Assembly: GCF_002865645.1 (NCBI RefSeq)
Contig: NW_020194615.1
Location: forward strand, 496,001-560,000
Length of the DNA: 64,000 nucleotides
Source of the DNA: Hyaloscypha bicolor E
Taxonomy: Eukaryota > Ascomycota > Leotiomycetes > Helotiales > Hyaloscyphaceae
Direction: 5' to 3'
Positions 57,965 through 64,000 of the stretch are shown here, one piece after another. Each line of letters starts with the position of its first letter. The first letter of the stretch is position 1. The notes beneath the pieces are model-generated. The model saw only the letters and a program-made list of their open reading frames with translations. It was not told the origin of the DNA and did no database searches. The position numbers and the translations under genes are program-made.

Positions 57965-60900
57965 TATAATAGGTATATATAATAATATATAGATAAGTAT
58001 TAGATATTATAGATCTAGTTTTCTATTTTAGGTAAAGCTTATAATTAAAATTATATAAGTAATTGAAAATATATGAATTATATAGGATTATATTTCCTAA
58101 TTAAGTAAAGTACTTTATAGGCTTAGCTAAATACTAGGGAATATATAAGGAGATATTTCTAGCTTTAGAAAGAAATATTAATTAGTCTTTTATTAGAATT
58201 AATTCTTGGAATTAGTTATATTTATAAGTATTACTCTATAGCTTACTTATCTTAATTACTTATATATTATTCTACTATTATATATCTTATATTCTAATTA
58301 ATCTAATCTTTAGGAAATAGTTTATTATAAGATAATTAAGCTATTAATAGACAAAATATTAATAATTAGAGTATTAACTAGGAGAAGCGCCTTTACTATT
58401 ACTAAGGCAAACTAACCGGGCATTCAGGGAAGTATTTAGTTAAATACTCTTTATATTATCTAATTAGGAAAAGGAAATAGAACTCAGATATTCCTAGAAC
58501 TAGAAAATAAGATAATAATAATAGAAAAATTAGCGGCAGCTTACTATTATATTATTAAGTTAGAAATAGAAATATAATAGAAAAAAAATCTAGAGAAGCT
58601 AGAAGCTTAGATCTATTATCTTAAAGATATTCGAATATCCGGTATAGAACCCGTTATATTCCCGGTAGTATCTTTAGTTTAAAGGGCTCTAAAAACCCGA
58701 GAACTATTTACTTACTAGAGAAAGAATATTAAAGAAGCCTAGAACTTCTTTTATTAGGTAAAGTTAAAGTAATATAAAGATAATAGGATTACCTAGGCTA
58801 CTAATATAGTAAAGATTATATATTATACTTCCTATTTTAAGAATATAGCCAGAGATATCTAGAAGTATAGGAAGTAATTAGTAGGTATTAATACTACGGG
58901 TTAGGAGATTTTTATTAAATTTATAAAGAATTCTATTTTAGATCTAGAGAACTATAGTAATAATATTCTCGCTAAGTTTAAGAATACTAAATAATAGCCA
59001 GGCTAGAGTATCTAAAACTTTATATCTTATTTAGATAGCCTATTAAATAACTTAGAATATATAGGTTTATTATAAGAGTAGAATAACTTATTTAGTAGCT
59101 TAAGGCAAGAGATCCGAAATAAGATTAATTATTAAAGAAATACTTTATAAGAAAGAGAGAAGCTTATCTCTATTACTATAAAAATTAAGAATAATTTAAA
59201 CCTATTTACTTAATAGAAATATAATAATAAGCTAATAGAATAATAAAAGAAAGAAAATAAAAGAAAAAAGAAAAGAAATAATAAAGAAAAATAGAAAAGA
59301 AATATATTTCTATTATGAGATTTATAAAACCGAAATAATAAAGATATAGTAATAAAGTCTAATATAGTACTTATATTAGGATTTATAAAACTAGATATAA
59401 TTTGCTTTACTTACTAGAAGAAAGATTACTATATTACTACTTACCCTAATTAAGGGAAACTAACTTATTATAACTATAATAAGTCTAGCTATAAAATATA
59501 TAAGTGCCTAGAACTAAAGAAGCCGGGAAATAAATATATCCTATAATAGTTATACTTATTTATATTATAAAAGGCAAGACCCCTAAAATAAGAATAATAA
59601 TTAAGGTTACTATTAAGATAATAAAAAGTAAGTAAAAAATTAGAGTATTAGTAAACTCGAGTATAGAAACTAATTATATAAAAAGGAAATTAGCTTTAGA
59701 TATAAGTATTCTATTAATATTAAGGGTAATTCCCTTATTTTTACTAAAGGAAAAAAGGATCTATTTATATAAAGATTATATTCTTGAGATTATTATTAAG
59801 GATATACTAGGGAACTAAAAAGAGGCTAATATATATTTTATATTATATAATTTTAATCTGAATTATATTAATATAATACTTGGATTCCTATAGCTTTACT
59901 AAATTAATTCCCTAATTTTCTTTAGAGAAGTAATATAGAGATACTAGATTTGATTATAGAAAGTTAAAGTTCTAAATACTAGGAAGTTTACTAAAATAAT
60001 AAAGTATAAGATATATGTTTTTCTATTAACTACCTATTCTATAATAAATAGCTAAAGAATTATTACTATTATTACTAATAAAATAATTATATTTCCTAAG
60101 AAATATTAGGACCTTTTTCAAGTATTTTCTATAGAGGCTATAAGTATATTACCTAACTACTATATAATAAAGTATTATATAAATCTAGAACCAGGGTTCT
60201 AATTATTATATAATCCTATATATACTTTATTAAAAAGAAAGCTTAAAGTTCTTTAGGAATATCTTAATACTAGCCTAAAGAAAAAATAGATTTATTATTT
60301 TACTAGCCTAACTAGTACCCTAATTATATTTATTCTAAAGAAAGAAAGCAGCCTATATTTATATATTAATTACTAGAATCTAAATAGGATTATTATTAAG
60401 AACTAAATACTATTATTACTTATTAGTAAAACTATAGATAGGCTTTATAAAATAAAGATATATATAAAGCTAAATTTGAAAAATACTTATTATTAGTTAT
60501 AAATACGGGAGGGTAATAAATAAAAGATAGTATTTCAAATATATTATAAATATTTTAAGTATTATATTATACTTTTTAGATTATCTAATATTCCGGTAAT
60601 ATTTCAGGTATATATTAACTATATACTAGTAGGCCTTATAAATATTATTTATATAGTCTATCTAGATAATATTTTAATTTATTTAGAGAACCTAGAATAA
60701 TATATAATAATAGTCTAATATATACTCGAGTAGTTATAATAATACTAGCTTTTTATAAACTTAGTAAAATGCGAGTTTAATATAGAAAAAGTAAAGTTCC
60801 TAGAATTTATAATTAGCCCAAATAGTATAGAAATAAAAGCTAGCAGGATTATAATTATTAGGAAATAGCCGGCCCTAAAGAATAATATCCGAGAAATCTA

Positions 60901-63900
60901 AGTATTTCTGGGTTTTACTAACTTCTATTAGAGATTTATTTATAAATATTCTAGAATAATAAGAGAATTAACTAATTTATTAAAAATTAGTAGAAACTTA
61001 TAATATTATTTTAGCTAGATAAATAAGGTAAATAGGGCTTTTAAGAAACTATAAATTATATTTATAATAGTACTAATTCTTTATTATTTTAACCTAGCCT
61101 TAAAGATTTATATAGAAATAAATACTTTAGGATTTATAATTACAGGTATAATTTCCTAGCTTTTTAATAAGGAAATAGAAGCCAGGTAATATTCTATTAT
61201 TTTCTATTTAAAGAAAATAACTATAATTAGAAATAAGTATAAGATATTTAATTCTAAGCTTTTAGCTATTATTCTAGTATTCTATACTTAGTAGTATTAT
61301 CTAATATATACCTAGTATACTATTATTATTAAGATAAATTATAATAACTTAAAATACTTTATAACTAAAAGAAAACTAAATAATTAATAAATAAGATAAG
61401 TAAAGAAGCTAGCTATCTTTAATTTTGTTTTAGAATACTAGCCGGAATATAGTAATTCCGCTAATAAGCTATTAAGAAGGCCAGACTTTATAATAAGTAT
61501 AAATAAAGATATTTTATTACTTATATTTTATAATAAGCTATAGAATATAGAATAAAGAGCCTTATAAATAGTAGTAATAGGATGCTATATTATTCCTATA
61601 ATACTATAATTCAAGGCCTAGAAAAGAGGAAATAAGTATTTCTTAATTAGTAAAATATTAAGAAATTCCGAAAAAGAAGTTTATTTTAGTAATAAAGTAA
61701 TACTAGAAATATTACTACTTGAGCCTATTACTAATATAGCTAGTTATAAATAGTATATATTACGGATTCTAGCTATATAAGTAGCTAGATCCAAAATAGT
61801 ATATAAGAAAAATAAAGAGATATTACTTAAACTATTATTATAGTACTAAAGGCTCGATCTATTAGTATAATACTAGTAATATAAATAGTTCTTAAAGGAA
61901 ATCTTTACTAGAGCTATTAAGACTTAGGAACTTAATATATCTAGGTTACTAAGATATTAGAATACTATTTATATACTAAATAAGCTAGCTTTTAAAGAAA
62001 AATTACTATAAGCTAACTATAATAATTCTATAGGTAGGTATTTTAGTACTAGTAAGATACTAGAAATTCTCTAGAAAAAGTACTTCTAGTAAAGTATAAA
62101 AAAAAACATAAAAGACTATATTAAAACTCATTCTATATATTAATAAACTAAGATAAAGAAATATCTATTATATAATATACTTAGTTCATTTCCTTTCCTC
62201 TCTAAGTTATAGCAAGAAATTATTATAAACTTTATTATAGAACTACTTTTTTCTAAGTTTTATAATAAGGTATATAATTCTATACTTATTATTATTAATA
62301 AATATACGAAAATAGTATAATATATTCTAATTACTAAGAAAATCTCGGCTCCTAAATTAGTAAAGCTATTTATATATTATATTATTAAAGACTTTAGTAT
62401 ATCTATAAATATAATTTCTAATAAAGAATCTATTTTTATAAGTAAGTTCTAGTTAAGTCTATACTTTTATTTAAAGATTTAATAATAGCTAAATATAGTA
62501 TTTTACCTATAAACTAATAAATAAATAAAGAATTTAAACTAAACTCTGGAATAGTACTTGAGATATTATACTAGCTACTTATAGGATAACTAGGTAATAA
62601 AGCTTACTCTTATAGAATTTATATATAATAACTTTATATATTTAATAATAGAAATTTCTCTATTTTATATATTATATAGATTTTATCCTAGTATTAAACT
62701 ATATATTAAGAATAATATTTCAAAAAGAAAAGTACTAGTAATATAGGAAAAAATATAAAGAATTCAAGTAAAACGGAAAGTACTAGAGAAGTAATAATAA
62801 GAAGTAATAAATATATAAAAAAAGTACTATAATAAGAAATATATTAATAAGGAATTTAATATATATAATGAAGTCATACTTTATATAAAGAATATTTAAT
62901 AGCTATAACCTAGTATAAAGCTAATAAATAGATATCTTGGCCTCTTTAAAATTCTAGAAATTCTAGAAATATATAAATAGGTATATTACTTGAAATTACT
63001 ACTATTATATTAGATTTATAATATTTTCTATATTTCTTTTTTAGAACTATAATACCCGCAAACTAGTACTATAGTAGAACTAGAACTAGTCGAGATTAAG
63101 AGTAAAAAAGAATTCGAGATAGAATCTATTATAGCCTATAGGAAAAATAAAAAATAAAAGAAATATCTCATTTATTAGAAAAGCTACTTATTAGTAAATA
63201 ATATATAAGAACTACTAAGTAATCTAGAGAATATAGCTCAAGAATTATAAAAATACTTAGAAAAGAATAATATTATAATATTATTAGCTAAATAAAAATA
63301 TAAAAAATAAATACTTTTATTAGGAAACTATTAAAAATTATATATTTATTCTTGGAAAAATTATATGAAAATTATTAAGAACTCTAAAAACTTTAATTTC
63401 TATATTCTATAAATACCTTATTCTTATAATTACTTTCTATTATTCTTATTATTATCCTTATTAGGATTCTCTCGAGAAACAGGTAATAAATTAGCCTATA
63501 AAGCTATTAGCTATTAGTAAGAAACGAGAAAAAAGTAAGCTTATTTAATACTAAAAAATATTAATTATATTATTAAGAGTACTTTATACTTATACTAAGC
63601 TAGTAAGAATTACTTAACCTATTTCTTAGATTATTAGGAGAATTTATTAGCCTTAAATAATGGCTTTAATATAAGAAATATATATTATTTAGTATAAAAA
63701 AAGAATAGTAATAGCTTTTTCCTTTTTAGGCAAAGAATAGAAAAGATACTTATATATATTAATAGCTTAAAAAAGGCGGTTTAATTATACTATATATACT
63801 TAAGAAATCTTGAATAGTATTAGAATAAGGAATAAATAAAGGAAATTATAACTTATAGAATTATATTTCTTATTCTTAAAATAATAGTAATTATATATTA

Positions 63901-64000
63901 AGTAATTATTACTTTTAATATAAGTAAAATCGGGAAATTTAGTAATATTCTTAGAATATTAAAAATAGTAAAGGCAAATTAAGGATATAGAAGTATTAGC
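57965..64000 (+). mobile_element. E6: second Ty3/Gypsy chromodomain family, cut by the window end
   Basis: This starts tataataggtat at the break in E2; the 5 bp tttta before it may be the target duplication. A 5' LTR of about 350-400 bp is inferred. The plus strand then shows gag (about 58400-59250), a zinc-knuckle-like segment (about 59400-59520), protease (about 59620-59900), and reverse transcriptase (about 60190-60700, with TKLDLKNTYYQLRIREGDEQ and YLDN at 60659-60670). RNase H (about 61070-61400), integrase (about 61960-62700) and a chromodomain (about 63090-63250) follow. The sequence differs from E1-E3, so it is another family. Stops throughout; the 3' LTR is not seen. Confidence 0.82.
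58400..63260 (+). pseudogene. E6 gag-pol remains with chromodomain
   Basis: This is the degraded polyprotein of E6. The chromodomain is recognisable from FEIESIIAYRKNKK, followed by KYLIY at an expected YLIKW position. Stops largely replace Gln or Trp codons. Edges are approximate. Confidence 0.7.

Noticed and set aside
1..64000. A giant transposon (Starship-type) carrying the accessory genes
   Set aside because: No DUF3435-type tyrosine recombinase gene or boundary repeats were seen in the window.

Overview
This looks like a nuclear contig of a filamentous ascomycete (Pezizomycotina; a Leotiomycetes/Helotiales-type genome is plausible but not provable from sequence alone). The evidence is short 45-112 bp GT-AG introns, a Zn2Cys6/Fungal_trans_2 regulator, a 2EXR protein, a microsomal P450, a CE1 esterase with a fungal CBM1, and extreme repeat-induced point mutation (RIP) of transposons. 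No tRNA, rRNA or CRISPR array was seen.

The window has two compartments. Positions 1-26 kb are a gene-bearing, near-balanced-composition segment. It holds a Zn2Cys6 regulator (1-1789, cut by the window start), two unnamed proteins sharing a WW[KR]AQC motif (2072-3520 and 5938-6546), a 2EXR protein (3933-4615), a five-exon P450 (6886-8744), a small unknown protein (13141-13452), a four-exon conserved protein (14362-15913), an NmrA-like Rossmann protein (16313-17497), a protein with 12-residue tandem repeats (20693-21619) and a secreted CE1 esterase with CBM1 (24384-25642). Several neighbours are decayed: a rhodopsin-domain membrane protein with TGA at a Trp position (4700-5408), an MFS sugar-transporter fragment with CGA to TGA (9841-10254) and a luciferase-like flavin monooxygenase with an internal deletion, a frameshift and a stop (19315-20499). 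Small transposons lie between them: a Copia-type LTR (10984-11277), a 0.7 kb TIR element (11416-12126), a TA-flanked MITE (18009-18247), and a hAT-type MITE with a perfect 8 bp duplication (22435-22968).

From about 26.9 kb to the end, the window is one stack of nested, RIP-degraded LTR retrotransposons. The oldest is a Ty3/Gypsy element on the minus strand (E2; pieces at 26871-27195, 35022-37151, 44980-45252, 51652-54143 and 55956-57964). It is interrupted by two full-length copies of its own family (E1, 27196-35021, plus; E3, 37152-44979, minus), a Ty1/Copia element (E4, 45253-51651), a short non-autonomous LTR element (E5, 54144-55955) and a different Gypsy element running off the window (E6, 57965-64000). 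LTR pairs and 5 bp duplications could be read directly for E1, E3 and E4. The duplication of E5 is diverged at one base, and that of E6 cannot be verified. All four Gypsy reverse transcriptases have lost a catalytic Asp at the YLDD box through TpG-to-TpA change.

No new operon-like system was found. The best leads are a conserved extra coding region of unknown function downstream of the chromodomain in the E1/E2/E3 family, the readable insertion history of the stack, and the TIR elements. Gene functions here are not obviously linked; the P450, NmrA-like protein, regulator and esterase do not form a recognisable biosynthetic cluster.
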